Below, piece after piece: positions 47,727 to 57,849 of a stretch of DNA of 64,000 bases. Every line of letters begins with the position of its first letter. Position 1 is the stretch's first letter. The notes beneath the pieces were generated by a model. That model did not search any database. It was not told the origin of the DNA and saw nothing but the letters and a program-made list of their open reading frames with translations. The stretch lies in NCBI RefSeq assembly GCF_003950315.1, contig NZ_NGJT01000010.1:24848-88847 (forward strand), read 5' to 3'. The position numbers and the translations under genes are program-made. This stretch comes from Vagococcus bubulae (GTDB lineage: Bacteria > Bacillota > Bacilli > Lactobacillales > Vagococcaceae).

Positions 47727-49097
47727 CTATGATTTTCGTCTGAAACAACTAATAAAAAATCCATCTGTATGATAATGGTGTGGGTACAACTGCAACTGTT
47801 TATCATGATAACCCTTAGATAGATGAGCTGCCCCCAAGACATCTATTAACTCAAATTCAGGATGTTTGTTTAAAAATATTGCCACAACATCTTTATTTTC
47901 TTCATGAGTCAATGTACATGTACTATATGTAATTATACCCCATTGCGCTACTTTTGGTACAATACTTTCTAAAATTTCTAATTGAATCCGTTGTAAATTC
48001 ATAAAATCTTCGGGAGTTTTATGGTATTTAATATCTGGTTTACGACGTAATAATCCTAATCCAGAACAGGGTGCATCAATTAAAATGCGGTCAAAATATT
48101 CATCTGGAAAGTCGTTAGCTACTTCTCTTGCATCCAATAATTTTGCTTCAACAACCTCTTCTACATGCAATCTTTCAGCATTTGATTCAATTAATTTAAT
48201 TTTATGTGGATGAATGTCTAAAGAAATCACTTTTCCACCTTTTTTTACATCTAAAAATGTGGCGATATGTGTTGTTTTCCCTCCAGGAGCTGCACACGCA
48301 TCTAATACCGTATCCCCCGCATTGATTTGCATGCTTGGCGCAACCAACATTGAACTCTCATCTTGAATCGTCATTTTTCCTTCTTTAAATAATTGACTAC
48401 TTGCCAAAAATCCTTTTTTCGCCACAACCCCATATGGAGACACAATGCTTTCAGTCACTTCTAATCCTTCATCATTTAAAAAAACAACCGCGTCTTCTCT
48501 TGTTACGACTCGTGTATCAATTCTAGCGCTCACATGACTTGGTTGCAGTAATGATAGACCTAACTCTTTTGTTTCGTCAAATCCTATATCATCGACTAGA
48601 CGTTTTGTTAACCATAACGGCATACTAATTTCAAGTGATAAACGTTCTACATCATCTTTAATCTCATCTAAAGATGGGACTCCTTGACGTTGAATATTAC
48701 GTAAAACACCATTAACAAATTTTCCAATCCCAGGATTTCCTTTAGCTTTGGCAATGGTCACAGCATCATTAAAAATACCATATTCTGGTACTTTATCTAA
48801 ATAAAGCATTTGATACATGGATAAATATAATAATTCTTTCACCCACGTATCAACTTTTTTGGCTTTTTTGATAAAGGGAGCAAGGTAATATTCTAATGTT
48901 AGTTTGCGACTAATTGTGCCATAAACAATCTCTGTCATTAATCTAGCATCTTTATCTGATAATTGGTGGCGTTTAATCGCTTCATTGATTAAAACGTTTG
49001 AATAGGCTTGATTATTCGCAATTTTGGTCAAAAGCTCAAGAGCTGTATAACGAGCTGTTTGTTTAATATGTTTTGGTACTTGTTTTTGTTTACTCAA
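47727..49097 (-). CDS. rsmB: 16S rRNA (cytosine(967)-C(5))-methyltransferase
   Basis: A 456-residue enzyme: NusB-like RNA-binding domain (about 1-140) and SAM methyltransferase domain. Motifs are VLDACAAPGGKTTHIAT, DAPCSGLGLLRRKPD and the nucleophile cysteine in YSTCTLTHEEN. The start overlaps fmt by 8 bases. Confidence 0.96.
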   Translation of the reverse strand: MSKQKQVPKHIKQTARYTALELLTKIANNQAYSNVLINEAIKRHQLSDKDARLMTEIVYGTISRKLTLEYYLAPFIKKAKKVDTWVKELLYLSMYQMLYLDKVPEYGIFNDAVTIAKAKGNPGIGKFVNGVLRNIQRQGVPSLDEIKDDVERLSLEISMPLWLTKRLVDDIGFDETKELGLSLLQPSHVSARIDTRVVTREDAVVFLNDEGLEVTESIVSPYGVVAKKGFLASSQLFKEGKMTIQDESSMLVAPSMQINAGDTVLDACAAPGGKTTHIATFLDVKKGGKVISLDIHPHKIKLIESNAERLHVEEVVEAKLLDAREVANDFPDEYFDRILIDAPCSGLGLLRRKPDIKYHKTPEDFMNLQRIQLEILESIVPKVAQWGIITYSTCTLTHEENKDVVAIFLNKHPEFELIDVLGAAHLSKGYHDKQLQLYPHHYHTDGFFISCFRRKS

Positions 49098-50034
49098 GAA
49101 TGTCTCCTACTTCCACTGTTTTTCCAATACCATTTAGAAAATCTGTCACACTTAATTGGCCCTTTCCTGCTGGTTGGATAGTATTTAATTGTAAAACACT
49201 CGACTTGCCACATGCTACTTGCAGACTGTGTTTATCTTTTAAAATAATTGTCCCTGGCGATTTATCTGTGGTTTTTTCTGGCAATGGGGTAACATCCCAC
49301 ATTTTCCATCTCTTATCTTGATACATCGCGTAAGCTACTGGCCATGGGCGCATCCCTCTAACTTGGCAATCAATTTGTTGGGCAGTTTTATTCCAATCAA
49401 TTTTTTCTTCTTCTCGGGAAATATTTGGTGAAAAACTGACAAGACCCTCATCTTGTTTTTTAGGAGAAATCTTTTCTTCTATCAGTAATGGTAAAGTCTT
49501 TAGTAATAGTTCTTTCCCTAATACACTTAATTTATCAAACATTGTTCCAACATCGTCTGTATCTAATATAGGACTCGCTTCTTGAGCTAAAATATCTCCT
49601 GCATCCATTTTTTTAATCATTTCCATAATCGTGACACCTGTTTCTTTATCCCCATTAATAATCGAATAATGTACAGGAGCTCCACCACGATATTTAGGTA
49701 GTAGCGATGCATGAACATTAATGGCACCAAGTTTAGGAGCATTTAATAAGCGTTCAGGTAAAAATTGACCAAATGCTGCTGTTACAATCAAATCAGGATT
49801 TAATGCGATAATGTTTTCTAATTCTGCTGATTGACTGATTTTTTCTGGTTGAAAAATAGGTAAATTTAAATCAAGTGCTGCCTGTTTCACTGGAGGTGGG
49901 GTTAACACACGTTTTCGTCCCACTGGTCTATCTGGTTGTGTCACCACACCAATAACGTCATACCCTTCATCTACTAATCCTTGTAAAATTGGCACTGAAA
50001 AAGCCGGTGTTCCCATAAAAACAATTTTAGTCAT
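49090..50034 (-). CDS. fmt: Methionyl-tRNA formyltransferase
   Basis: A 314-residue enzyme formylating initiator Met-tRNA. The N-terminal MTKIVFMGTPAFSVPIL and catalytic NVHASLLPKYRGGAPVHY are clear, with an OB-like C-terminal domain. The ATG at 50034 has GGAGG nine bases upstream and overlaps the def stop as ATGACTAA; an ATG two codons earlier is only three bases from that site. Confidence 0.96.
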   Translation of the reverse strand: MTKIVFMGTPAFSVPILQGLVDEGYDVIGVVTQPDRPVGRKRVLTPPPVKQAALDLNLPIFQPEKISQSAELENIIALNPDLIVTAAFGQFLPERLLNAPKLGAINVHASLLPKYRGGAPVHYSIINGDKETGVTIMEMIKKMDAGDILAQEASPILDTDDVGTMFDKLSVLGKELLLKTLPLLIEEKISPKKQDEGLVSFSPNISREEEKIDWNKTAQQIDCQVRGMRPWPVAYAMYQDKRWKMWDVTPLPEKTTDKSPGTIILKDKHSLQVACGKSSVLQLNTIQPAGKGQLSVTDFLNGIGKTVEVGDILE

Positions 50035-50518
50035 AACCATGTTCCTCCATGTAATCAATTAATTCATCTGGTGATAATCTTTCAATTATTTTATCAGTAA
50101 ACAGTTTACCATCCAAATGTTCTATCTCATGTTGCATGACACGAGATAAATAGCCTGATACTTCTGCTTCTACTTCATATCCTTCTCTATCAACAAACCG
50201 GACAATAATGTCATCATATCTTTCAACTGTCCCATAAATATCAGGAAAACTTAAACAGCCTTCTACATCAACAGTCGTACCAGTTTTTTTTATAATTTTG
50301 GGATTAATCATCTCAAATAAACCAGATTCTTCATCGACATATACGATTGCAACTCGGCATGATTCACCTAATTGATTTGCTGCAAGTCCTATACCATCTT
50401 TTTCTGTCATGATTTGATACATCTCATCAAGTAATTCAATTAACTCATCATCTATTTCTGTCACTTTTTTTGTTGGGGTGGTTAATACAGTGTTAGGATA
50501 TTTTATTATTTCTCTCAT
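50027..50518 (-). CDS. def: Peptide deformylase
   Basis: A 163-residue metalloenzyme removing N-formyl groups. The three motifs are GIGLAANQLG, EGCLSFP and the helix HEIEHLDG; the metal is held by the Cys and the two His. I chose the ATG at 50518 (MREIIKYPN), with GGAG six bases upstream. It is coupled to fmt, its functional partner. Confidence 0.95.
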   Translation of the reverse strand: MREIIKYPNTVLTTPTKKVTEIDDELIELLDEMYQIMTEKDGIGLAANQLGESCRVAIVYVDEESGLFEMINPKIIKKTGTTVDVEGCLSFPDIYGTVERYDDIIVRFVDREGYEVEAEVSGYLSRVMQHEIEHLDGKLFTDKIIERLSPDELIDYMEEHGYD

Positions 50519-50541
50519 GTCAAACTCCTTTGTTTTACGCA

Positions 50542-52956
50542 CTAAATAAAGTGCTGTGGTTCCATATCAATACTAACCCGTAAGCCACTACGAATATCTT
50601 TTTGACTTTCTTGTAATATTTCTTGTAACACCTGATTTAAATTTTCTTCAAAGCGATATTTTACCACAGTTTGATAAAAATATCTGCGGTTCATACGTGC
50701 CATTGGCTTTGGTGTTGGACCTAAAATAATCGCTTGCGGTGACAAAGCAGATTGTATTTTTTTTGCAATCTCATGCATTTTTTTTGCTGCTTGAATTTCT
50801 TCTTCATGACTCACAACTAACTGAACCGTATAATAATATGGCGGATACTTTCCTTGTCTTCTTAAATTCATTTCATGATGGTAGAATGCTTCGTAATGTT
50901 GATTTTTTGCTAAAGTAATCGCATAGTGTTCTGGATTAAATGTTTGAATCAATACTTTTCCAAGTTTGTCTCCTCGTCCTGCACGACCACTAACCTGTGT
51001 TAATAATTGAAACGTTCGCTCACTTGAACGAAAATCAGGTAAATTCAATGCGGTATCTGCATTTAAAACGCCCACTAATGTGACGTTTGGAAAATCCAAC
51101 CCTTTTGCAATCATTTGTGTTCCAAGTAAAATGTCTGCTTCTTGTGCACCAAACTGTTGTAACAAGCGTTCATGACTCCCTTTTTTACGAGTTGTATCAA
51201 CATCCATTCGTAAAATTTTTGCTTCAGGAAGTAATTGTTGTAGTTCTTCTTCTATTTTTTGTGTTCCTGTTCCATAATAACGTATTTTTTTGCTGTCACA
51301 AATTGGGCAACATTGGGGAATACTTTCTTCATGACCACAATAGTGACACTTCATAGATTTAGTATCCATATGCAGTGTTAACGAGATATCACAGTTAGGA
51401 CAAGGTAACACATATCCACAGTCACGACACATCATAAATGAAGAATAACCTCTTCGATTAAGCATTAAAACTGATTGTTCTTTTTTCTCTAATCGTTCCG
51501 TTAATTCATGTAACAGAGGGGTTGAAAAACTTCCCGTCACGCCTTGTTTTAATTCTGCTCTCATATCAACAATTGAAACAGTTGGTAAAATAGCATTATC
51601 AGAGGCCCGTTTTGTCAGTGTTAATAGTTGGTACACATTTTTCTGTGCTCTTGCTCGTGATTCTAAAGATGGCGTCGCACTACCAAGCAAAACAGGACAC
51701 TTGTGATAGTCACCTCGCCAAATCGCCAAATTTCTGGCATGATATCTTGGAGATTCATCTTGTTTATAACTTGTTTCATGTTCCTCATCAATAATAATTA
51801 ACCCGATATTTTCTAGTGGGGCAAAAACAGCTGATCTAGCCCCGACAACTACTTGTGCTTCTTTACGCTCAATTTTTCGCCACTCATCGTATTTTTCACC
51901 TTGAGACAATCCACTATGTAACACTGCGACTTTATCACCAAAGCGTCGTTTAAAACGTGTCACAGTTTGAGGCGTTAAGGAGATTTCCGGAACAAGCATA
52001 ATAGCTGTTTTTCCTTCTTCTAGTACATGGGAAATAGCCTGTAAATAAACTTCAGTTTTTCCACTACCCGTAATGCCTTCTAATAAGAACACATCATTTT
52101 GATGAGCTGAAACAGATTGACTGACAGCATCTAAAGCAACTTGTTGTTCTTCATTTAAAACCAATGCGTCATCTTGTTGAAATAACCGATCTTTATATGG
52201 ATCCCGGTAAACTTCTCGTTCTTCTTGTACTAACCAACCTAATTCCACCGCTTCTTTAATCACTTGTCTGGATAAGTCATGATGCTCAACTAATTCTTTT
52301 ACTGAAAATTCCCCTGTTTGTTCAGAGATAAAAAAATCTAATAATTTGTGTTTTTGATGAGCATTTTTCCTAATATGAGATTGAATATCTTGTAATGTTT
52401 CTTTGGGTAAGTTAGTTTGAACGACTTTCATCGTCTTAACTTTATTTTTCGTCGTCACTTCATAACGAACATCAACAGCACCCTCTTGCCTCAAACGATG
52501 TAGCTCCGACAAATAGGGGGTGTCCTTTATTTCTTCCCAATCACGCTCTGCTAATCCTAGAAACACCTCTTCTTCAATATGAGGTGGGATATCTCCCACT
52601 GATACTAACCATTTTTTGTAAGTTGAACGCATCACACTGGGTAGCATTGTTTGAAGACACGTAATTTTAAATGAAAAAGTTGTCTTTGCCATTTCTTCAG
52701 CTAAGAGCAACAACTCATCATTCACTACAGGATGTAAATCCAAAACAGCTTTTATTGGTTTCAAGTTATCTATCTCTTGTTTACTTTCTATATCAACAAC
52801 AAAACCTTGTATTCGACGATTTCCATTACCAAATGGCACATCGACTCTCACACCTACTTCAATGGCTTCTTCCATATCATTTGGAATTAAATAAGTAAAC
52901 GGTTGATCTGTTTGCATCGTTGGGACATCCACGATAACGTGTGCTATTTTTGGCAT
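50542..52956 (-). CDS. priA: Primosomal replication restart helicase
   Basis: An 804-residue fork-restart helicase. An N-terminal 3'-end-binding domain precedes Walker A EGITGSGKTEVYLQ (about residue 297) and DEEHETSYKQDE. The zinc-binding insert has CRDCGYVLPCPNCD, CHYCGHEE and CCPICDSKK; the C-terminal helicase motif is LTQVSGRAGRG. Length is normal. It lies between rpoZ and def as in most Firmicutes. Confidence 0.96.
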   Translation of the reverse strand: MPKIAHVIVDVPTMQTDQPFTYLIPNDMEEAIEVGVRVDVPFGNGNRRIQGFVVDIESKQEIDNLKPIKAVLDLHPVVNDELLLLAEEMAKTTFSFKITCLQTMLPSVMRSTYKKWLVSVGDIPPHIEEEVFLGLAERDWEEIKDTPYLSELHRLRQEGAVDVRYEVTTKNKVKTMKVVQTNLPKETLQDIQSHIRKNAHQKHKLLDFFISEQTGEFSVKELVEHHDLSRQVIKEAVELGWLVQEEREVYRDPYKDRLFQQDDALVLNEEQQVALDAVSQSVSAHQNDVFLLEGITGSGKTEVYLQAISHVLEEGKTAIMLVPEISLTPQTVTRFKRRFGDKVAVLHSGLSQGEKYDEWRKIERKEAQVVVGARSAVFAPLENIGLIIIDEEHETSYKQDESPRYHARNLAIWRGDYHKCPVLLGSATPSLESRARAQKNVYQLLTLTKRASDNAILPTVSIVDMRAELKQGVTGSFSTPLLHELTERLEKKEQSVLMLNRRGYSSFMMCRDCGYVLPCPNCDISLTLHMDTKSMKCHYCGHEESIPQCCPICDSKKIRYYGTGTQKIEEELQQLLPEAKILRMDVDTTRKKGSHERLLQQFGAQEADILLGTQMIAKGLDFPNVTLVGVLNADTALNLPDFRSSERTFQLLTQVSGRAGRGDKLGKVLIQTFNPEHYAITLAKNQHYEAFYHHEMNLRRQGKYPPYYYTVQLVVSHEEEIQAAKKMHEIAKKIQSALSPQAIILGPTPKPMARMNRRYFYQTVVKYRFEENLNQVLQEILQESQKDIRSGLRVSIDMEPQHFI

Positions 52957-52987
52957 TTCTTCACCTTCTTTTTTTACATTCTACTCG

Positions 52988-53023
52988 AAGAAAAAAACCC
53001 AAGAGGTCTATCTCTTAGGTTTT
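52988..53023 (-). terminator. Terminator after rpoZ
   Basis: In RNA sense AACCTAAGAG pairs with CTCTTGGGTT and is followed by seven U. Because priA follows, it is likely partial or priA has its own promoter. Confidence 0.7.
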
Positions 53024-53028
53024 ATATG

Positions 53029-53337
53029 TTACATTTTTTTCTCAAATTGGATACGCGCTTCAAGTTCTTGATGTTCGCGTCGTTTTAATGCTTTTTTTTC
53101 TTCCTCTTGTCTACGAAGTAACTCTCTTTTTAGCTCAGGATTTGGGTCAATAACCACATCTCCTACAGCGATTTCTTCAAGAGCACGACCAACATTTTTT
53201 ACAGAGACAAATTTATCTGGTTCAATCATTGGTTGAGCTCCTTCATCTAGCTCATGAGCTCTCTTACTTGCTAAAATAACCAACGAATATTTTGAATCTA
53301 CCTGTTCTAATAATGAATCAATTGATGGATATAACAT
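53029..53337 (-). CDS. rpoZ: DNA-directed RNA polymerase omega subunit
   Basis: A 102-residue omega subunit, [20 protein letters not shown], with the conserved ASKRAHEL and the hydrophobic [10 protein letters not shown]. The charged C-terminal helix (about 66-102) is longer than in E. coli but usual in Lactobacillales. It is five bases after gmk. Confidence 0.95.
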   Translation of the reverse strand: MLYPSIDSLLEQVDSKYSLVILASKRAHELDEGAQPMIEPDKFVSVKNVGRALEEIAVGDVVIDPNPELKRELLRRQEEEKKALKRREHQELEARIQFEKKM

Positions 53338-53341
53338 AATT

Positions 53342-53956
53342 TTATAACTCCTTTAACATATTTTCATAGCGATCAATCACATGCTCTACACGGTAATGCT
53401 CGCTTTCAATGATTTTTTTAATGCGCTGTACAGCTAATTCAACCTCATCATTCACTACTGCATAGTCATAATGACGCATCATTTCAATTTCTTCTTTTGC
53501 TTTTGACATGCGTTTTTCTATCACCGATAACGCATCTGTTCCACGATTAACGATTCGTGCTTTTAATTCACTAAAATCTGGAGGGGTTAAAAAAATAAAG
53601 ACACCATCTGGCATTTTTTCTTTGACTTTCATGGCTCCTTGCACTTCGATTTCTAAAAAGACATCTTTGCCTTCATCTAATGTCTGATTAACATAATCTA
53701 ATGGTGTACCATAATAATTTCCAACATACTCGGCATATTCTAACATTTTTTCTTCAGAAATTAATTGCTCAAATTCTTCTTTTGATCGAAAGAAATAATC
53801 TACACCTTCCACTTCACCTTTACGCATTTGGCGTGTTGTCATTGAAATAGAATACTCAAATTGATTATCATCTTTTTCAAATAACGCCTTTCTTACAGTC
53901 CCTTTTCCTACACCGGATGGACCTGATAATACAATTAATAACCCTCGTTCTGACAT
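53342..53956 (-). CDS. gmk: Guanylate kinase
   Basis: A 204-residue enzyme converting GMP to GDP. The P-loop is [19 protein letters not shown]-binding residues are in [19 protein letters not shown] and the [15 protein letters not shown] segment. It forms a unit with rpoZ and is close to the (p)ppGpp target of Firmicutes Gmk. Confidence 0.96.
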   Translation of the reverse strand: MSERGLLIVLSGPSGVGKGTVRKALFEKDDNQFEYSISMTTRQMRKGEVEGVDYFFRSKEEFEQLISEEKMLEYAEYVGNYYGTPLDYVNQTLDEGKDVFLEIEVQGAMKVKEKMPDGVFIFLTPPDFSELKARIVNRGTDALSVIEKRMSKAKEEIEMMRHYDYAVVNDEVELAVQRIKKIIESEHYRVEHVIDRYENMLKEL

Positions 53957-54049
53957 CGTGTCGTCCTCTCACTTACAATTTTCTTAGTTTACCTTCTATA
54001 ATGCACCCTAGAGAATTTTTTTGCAAGTATCTATGAGAATTTTTATCAA

Positions 54050-54937
54050 TTATTCAATATTTTGAACTTGTTCTCTAATTTGTTCAATCAATGTTTTCAA
54101 CTGGATAACACTAGACTTGACGTCTAAACTACTTGATTTTGACCCTATTGTGTTGACTTCACGATTCATCTCTTGAATTAAAAAATCTAGTTCTTTACCA
54201 ACTGGCCCATCTTTTTTTAGTAGCTGTTCCATAGAATTCAAATGCACATCCAATCGGTCCAATTCTTCAGAAACATCACCCTTATCCACTAAAATAGCCA
54301 CTTCACTTAATAACCTAGACTCATCTATAGGGGTATCTGTGATCAAGTCCATCATTTTTTGTTTCAGTTTATCGTAATGTTCTTGTTTTATGGTTTCTGT
54401 TTTTCTTGATATCCTTGATATCTCTTGCTTAATTAAATCAATGTATTCATAAAAGAATGATTGAAGGCCCTCACCTTCAATTTGTCTACTTCCATTTAGT
54501 GCTTCTAGCGCTTGCTTAAATACGGCTAATAAATCTACCTCAATATCACTTATCACTTCATTTTTTTCTACTACCTCCACCAATGATGGATGTAATATCC
54601 CACCTTCTAAAAATCGTTCTGCTGAAAAAGGTTGTTCTTTGTAGCGATGAAATTCAGCCTCACCTAAATCTTTTACTAGTCTATCTAGTACTTCCCAATT
54701 AATCGCTAATTCTTGAGAAGATGAGGTTTCTTTTGTTAAAGTGATAAAGCATTCTACTCTTCCTCTAGATAATTGATTTTTTAGTACTTTTTTCATCTCC
54801 ATTTCAAGATGATTGTACTCTCTTGGCAAACGAATTTGTGTATCTAAGAAACGATGATTCACCGATTTTATCTCAATCACTATCTGATAATTTTCTTTTT
54901 GACACTCTCCACGTCCATAGCCTGTCATACTCTTCAT
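54050..54937 (-). CDS. yicC: YicC family endoribonuclease-like protein
   Basis: A 295-residue protein with N-terminal KSMTGYGRGE and the C-terminal LDFLIQEMNREVNTIGSKS that define the YicC/YloC family. E. coli YicC is an endoribonuclease acting on RyhB-type RNA; the Firmicutes homologue is assumed similar. I chose the ATG at 54937, with AGGTGG upstream. It precedes gmk as usual; 93 bases between may hold a promoter. Confidence 0.92.
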   Translation of the reverse strand: MKSMTGYGRGECQKENYQIVIEIKSVNHRFLDTQIRLPREYNHLEMEMKKVLKNQLSRGRVECFITLTKETSSSQELAINWEVLDRLVKDLGEAEFHRYKEQPFSAERFLEGGILHPSLVEVVEKNEVISDIEVDLLAVFKQALEALNGSRQIEGEGLQSFFYEYIDLIKQEISRISRKTETIKQEHYDKLKQKMMDLITDTPIDESRLLSEVAILVDKGDVSEELDRLDVHLNSMEQLLKKDGPVGKELDFLIQEMNREVNTIGSKSSSLDVKSSVIQLKTLIEQIREQVQNIE

Positions 54938-54946
54938 GTTTTCCAC

Positions 54947-55165
54947 CTACATTTTATTTAGTGTTTCTTTTAATACAGCAAATTCTTCATTGGTTAACGT
55001 AATACCTTTACCCATTTTTTCGTGGTTTGGTGCCCAATCACGTAAATCAAATTTTGCTGGTCGATTATTCCAACTAATCAGGTTTAATTCTTTTGTCCAT
55101 CCTTTAGCATTTTCAGATAACACGGCAACCTCTTCTAAAATTTCATAAGAAAATTCTTGACTCAT
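54947..55165 (-). CDS. ydbC: YdbC family PC4/p15 coactivator-like protein
   Basis: A 72-residue protein with the PC4-like beta sheet: GWTKELNLISWNNRPAKFDL, DWAPNHEKMGKGITLTNEE and a C-terminal helix. The Lactococcus YdbC homologue binds single-stranded DNA. AGGAGAG precedes the ATG, which overlaps the end of the patatin-like gene by four bases. Confidence 0.9.
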   Translation of the reverse strand: MSQEFSYEILEEVAVLSENAKGWTKELNLISWNNRPAKFDLRDWAPNHEKMGKGITLTNEEFAVLKETLNKM

Positions 55166-56841
55166 GCTTTTCTCTCCTTTAAAAAATTAATAAATAATGC
55201 TTGTAAGACTGATTTCCAACTAAAATCAAACAGTCGTTCAACCATTTCTGATTGTGTTTCAATCAAATGATAATTGTATTCCAAAATAGTTTTTTCAGAC
55301 AATGGAACAGTTTGTTTCACATAATCCACTAACCACTCACTAAGTGATAAGAGCATTTGTTCGTCAACTTCTTCTTTTTTCTCATTAAATATTGTAACGA
55401 CTTCTTCACATAACTCATCTATAGTATACAATTTTGATGGATCAACTGACACAATCCGTGCTGTTTCTTCTAATAAATATACGGCAAATAACTCTGGTTG
55501 CAAATGATGTTGCATCATCCACTTAGGTGTCACTTTCTTACCTAATTGTTTAAAGAACTCATCTGATTTAAGATACGCCAAAAATCCTTTTGTTAACTGT
55601 ACCGCTTCTTTTTTGTAATGATTTGGATTTAAGGCATACCAAGTTCCTTCATATCGGTGAAAAGATCTCATAGTATCCAAATATCCTAGTTGCATATTCC
55701 AAGCGGCCCGTTCTTTATCAAATAATAAAACAGCTCCTAATCCCCACCTACTGGTAATAGTGGTTTCACAAATAGCTCTTGGAACTCTCACAGGTTTAAT
55801 AAACCCTGGCCCTTTCACATCAATGACAATTAACTCTGTGGCTCCCTGATTAAGCAAGATATCTTTGGGGATATTATTACGATAACCACCATCTATATAA
55901 TACTGTCCATTAATTTCACAGGCTTTCATCGCAGGATAAAACGAGGATGTCGCTAATAGCCATTTACTCAATTCATCTTTTGGCACGTCTTTTAATGAAA
56001 TCACTGTTTCTTCCATTTTTGGCGCAAGGGTTGTCACAAAATAAAAGTCGATTGCTTTTTTGTTTGGGTTAAACATCTTCTCTTCATCAATCATCGTCTC
56101 TATCATGTGATATAAAGGAGTACTATCGACACCTTTTTCTTTTAATGCAGATAAAGTTAAGACTTTCACTCCTTGAATTAAATTCTCTCTAGTTTTATTT
56201 TCTGTATCATCAAGAGATAAATTTAAAATTTTATCAGTCGCAATATCTCGCCACATGTCTTCAGCGTCTTCTAAGTTTCCTTGTACCATAAACGCTCCAT
56301 TTAGCGCTCCAACAGACGTCCCACTAACTAAGTCATACATCACACCTATTTCTCTTAATGCATGCCATGCACCGACTTGGTAAGACCCTCTAGCACCACC
56401 GCCACCTAAAACTACTCCTGTATGATAACTAACTTGGTAATAATACCCTTTTTGTGGTTGAGATCTTCGGACGAATCCTAATTCTAGTAATTTATTTTTA
56501 GCTAAAGAAACATCTGAGAAGTCAGGTAAATAAATTTCCGATAATCGTCGACTCTTGACAATTTCTTCCAACATCATCATGCATTCATTAAACCCAAATA
56601 GATTGGAAGTACTCATAATGTTTGTCACAAAAAAAGTATTCTCTTTCATTTCTCCGTCGCACACAGCTAGTAATTGATTCCCTTTATACCATCCAACTAA
56701 TAGATGATTATCTTGTAACGAAAGACTGTTTTTATAAATAGCTTTTAGTGCTTTTTTGTGACTATTTTGAAATGGTAGCCACTCTTTTGGTTGATAACGC
56801 TCTAATTTATATAAATCAGATGGAAGCCATTCTTTTATCAT
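55162..56841 (-). CDS. Patatin-like phospholipase with N-terminal extension
   Basis: A 559-residue protein. From about residue 141 it is a patatin-family hydrolase: oxyanion loop GGGGARGSYQVG, nucleophile S176 in GTSVG and catalytic D317 in IDGGYRNNIP. Residues 1-135 form a separate domain with a GNAT-like look (SEIYLPDFSD ... LLELGFVRR), without a clear CoA motif. A helical C-terminal region follows. Substrate is probably membrane lipid. It overlaps ydbC. Confidence 0.85.
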   Translation of the reverse strand: MIKEWLPSDLYKLERYQPKEWLPFQNSHKKALKAIYKNSLSLQDNHLLVGWYKGNQLLAVCDGEMKENTFFVTNIMSTSNLFGFNECMMMLEEIVKSRRLSEIYLPDFSDVSLAKNKLLELGFVRRSQPQKGYYYQVSYHTGVVLGGGGARGSYQVGAWHALREIGVMYDLVSGTSVGALNGAFMVQGNLEDAEDMWRDIATDKILNLSLDDTENKTRENLIQGVKVLTLSALKEKGVDSTPLYHMIETMIDEEKMFNPNKKAIDFYFVTTLAPKMEETVISLKDVPKDELSKWLLATSSFYPAMKACEINGQYYIDGGYRNNIPKDILLNQGATELIVIDVKGPGFIKPVRVPRAICETTITSRWGLGAVLLFDKERAAWNMQLGYLDTMRSFHRYEGTWYALNPNHYKKEAVQLTKGFLAYLKSDEFFKQLGKKVTPKWMMQHHLQPELFAVYLLEETARIVSVDPSKLYTIDELCEEVVTIFNEKKEEVDEQMLLSLSEWLVDYVKQTVPLSEKTILEYNYHLIETQSEMVERLFDFSWKSVLQALFINFLKERKA

Positions 56842-56965
56842 TCTTTCACCAACTTTTCATAATTTTTCGCAAATATCCCATTGTTTTCACTACTATTATT
56901 TGTTTGACTAACTTATGGATGCTCCGTATAATAAGAGAAAGAAAGACTTAAAAGGAGAATGACTG

Positions 56966-57349
56966 ATGATAAAAAAGCAACCGTCTACAAAGTCGACTAA
57001 AGAAAATCATGTCAAAAAGTTTACTCGTTTTATCTCCCGTTCGTCACAGAGATTTATTTCTTCTTTTTTAGATGATGAATCAGAAAAAGAAAAACATCTA
57101 ACTCTTATCCATCAACAAATTAATAAAGCGATACTTCAAAAAAGTCTTGTGGTTCTTCAATACCAAGAACCATCACAAGCTAATTATGAAACGCTTGTTG
57201 GCCGAATTTACCAACATGCGATTAATCGCAATGCCTTGGTCATTAAACTACAAAAATCGAATGAAATCCGTATGATTTCAGCTAACTATATAAAGAAAAT
57301 ATCCATCATTCACTCAAATCATTCTCAAAATTTATCAATCAGTAAATAG
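56966..57349 (+). CDS. Hypothetical protein, possibly YolD-like
   Basis: A 127-residue basic soluble protein. The beta-rich middle (about 60-112, LVVLQYQEPSQANYETLVGR and ALVIKLQKSNEIRMIS) resembles the YolD-like fold, but no diagnostic motif is present. AAGGAG lies ten bases before the ATG. It is divergent from the patatin-like gene and shares a terminator with acpS. Confidence 0.65.
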   Translation: MIKKQPSTKSTKENHVKKFTRFISRSSQRFISSFLDDESEKEKHLTLIHQQINKAILQKSLVVLQYQEPSQANYETLVGRIYQHAINRNALVIKLQKSNEIRMISANYIKKISIIHSNHSQNLSISK

Positions 57350-57373
57350 ACGAAACGACCATTGTTTCGTTTA
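57350..57373. terminator. Bidirectional terminator at acpS
   Basis: ACGAAAC / GTTTCGT arms with a T-rich tract on the plus-strand side; it ends the 127-residue-protein gene and possibly acpS. Confidence 0.6.
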
Positions 57374-57375
57374 TT

Positions 57376-57726
57376 TTATTGCTCTAAAATAATTTGAGCA
57401 AACGCCTCTTTATCAGTGTGCGTAATCGATACGTGAACACGTCCATTAAATATAGACTGATGCACAATCGGTTGCCCGCTTTCTTCTGCTAATACTTCAA
57501 TATCTTGAAATCCTACTTTACCAATCCCTGTCCCATATGCTTTTGAAAAAGCTTCTTTGCATGCAAAACGTCCACCTAAAAATTCGACTTGTCGCTTTTT
57601 CTTTAAGTTTTTAAACATATTATGCTCATTTTCTGTTAACACACGCGTAATAAACTTAGGATTATTATCTATAATGTCTTCAATACGATGTAATTCCACT
57701 GCATCTATACCAATTCCTATAATCAT
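57376..57726 (-). CDS. acpS: Holo-[acyl-carrier-protein] synthase
   Basis: A 116-residue transferase attaching phosphopantetheine to ACP. Motifs are GIGIDAVELHRIEDI (Mg-binding Asp) and GGRFACKEAFSKAYGTGIG (Glu and Lys). The C-terminal VSITHTDKEAFA is also typical. AAAGGAG precedes the ATG. Confidence 0.95.
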   Translation of the reverse strand: MIIGIGIDAVELHRIEDIIDNNPKFITRVLTENEHNMFKNLKKKRQVEFLGGRFACKEAFSKAYGTGIGKVGFQDIEVLAEESGQPIVHQSIFNGRVHVSITHTDKEAFAQIILEQ

Positions 57727-57806
57727 ATTGGCACTCCTTTTTTACGATAATTTTATTATAGCGACATTAAAACGAAAAAGCGAATAGAATCCTTTTTGTC
57801 ACAAAT

Positions 57807-57846
57807 AAAAAATACCAACCTGATGACGAATCAGATTGGTATAAAA
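57807..57846 (-). terminator. Terminator of cshA
   Basis: In RNA sense TACCAATCTGAT pairs with ATCAGGTTGGTA (one G-U) and is followed by six U. Confidence 0.88.
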
Positions 57847-57849
57847 CGT

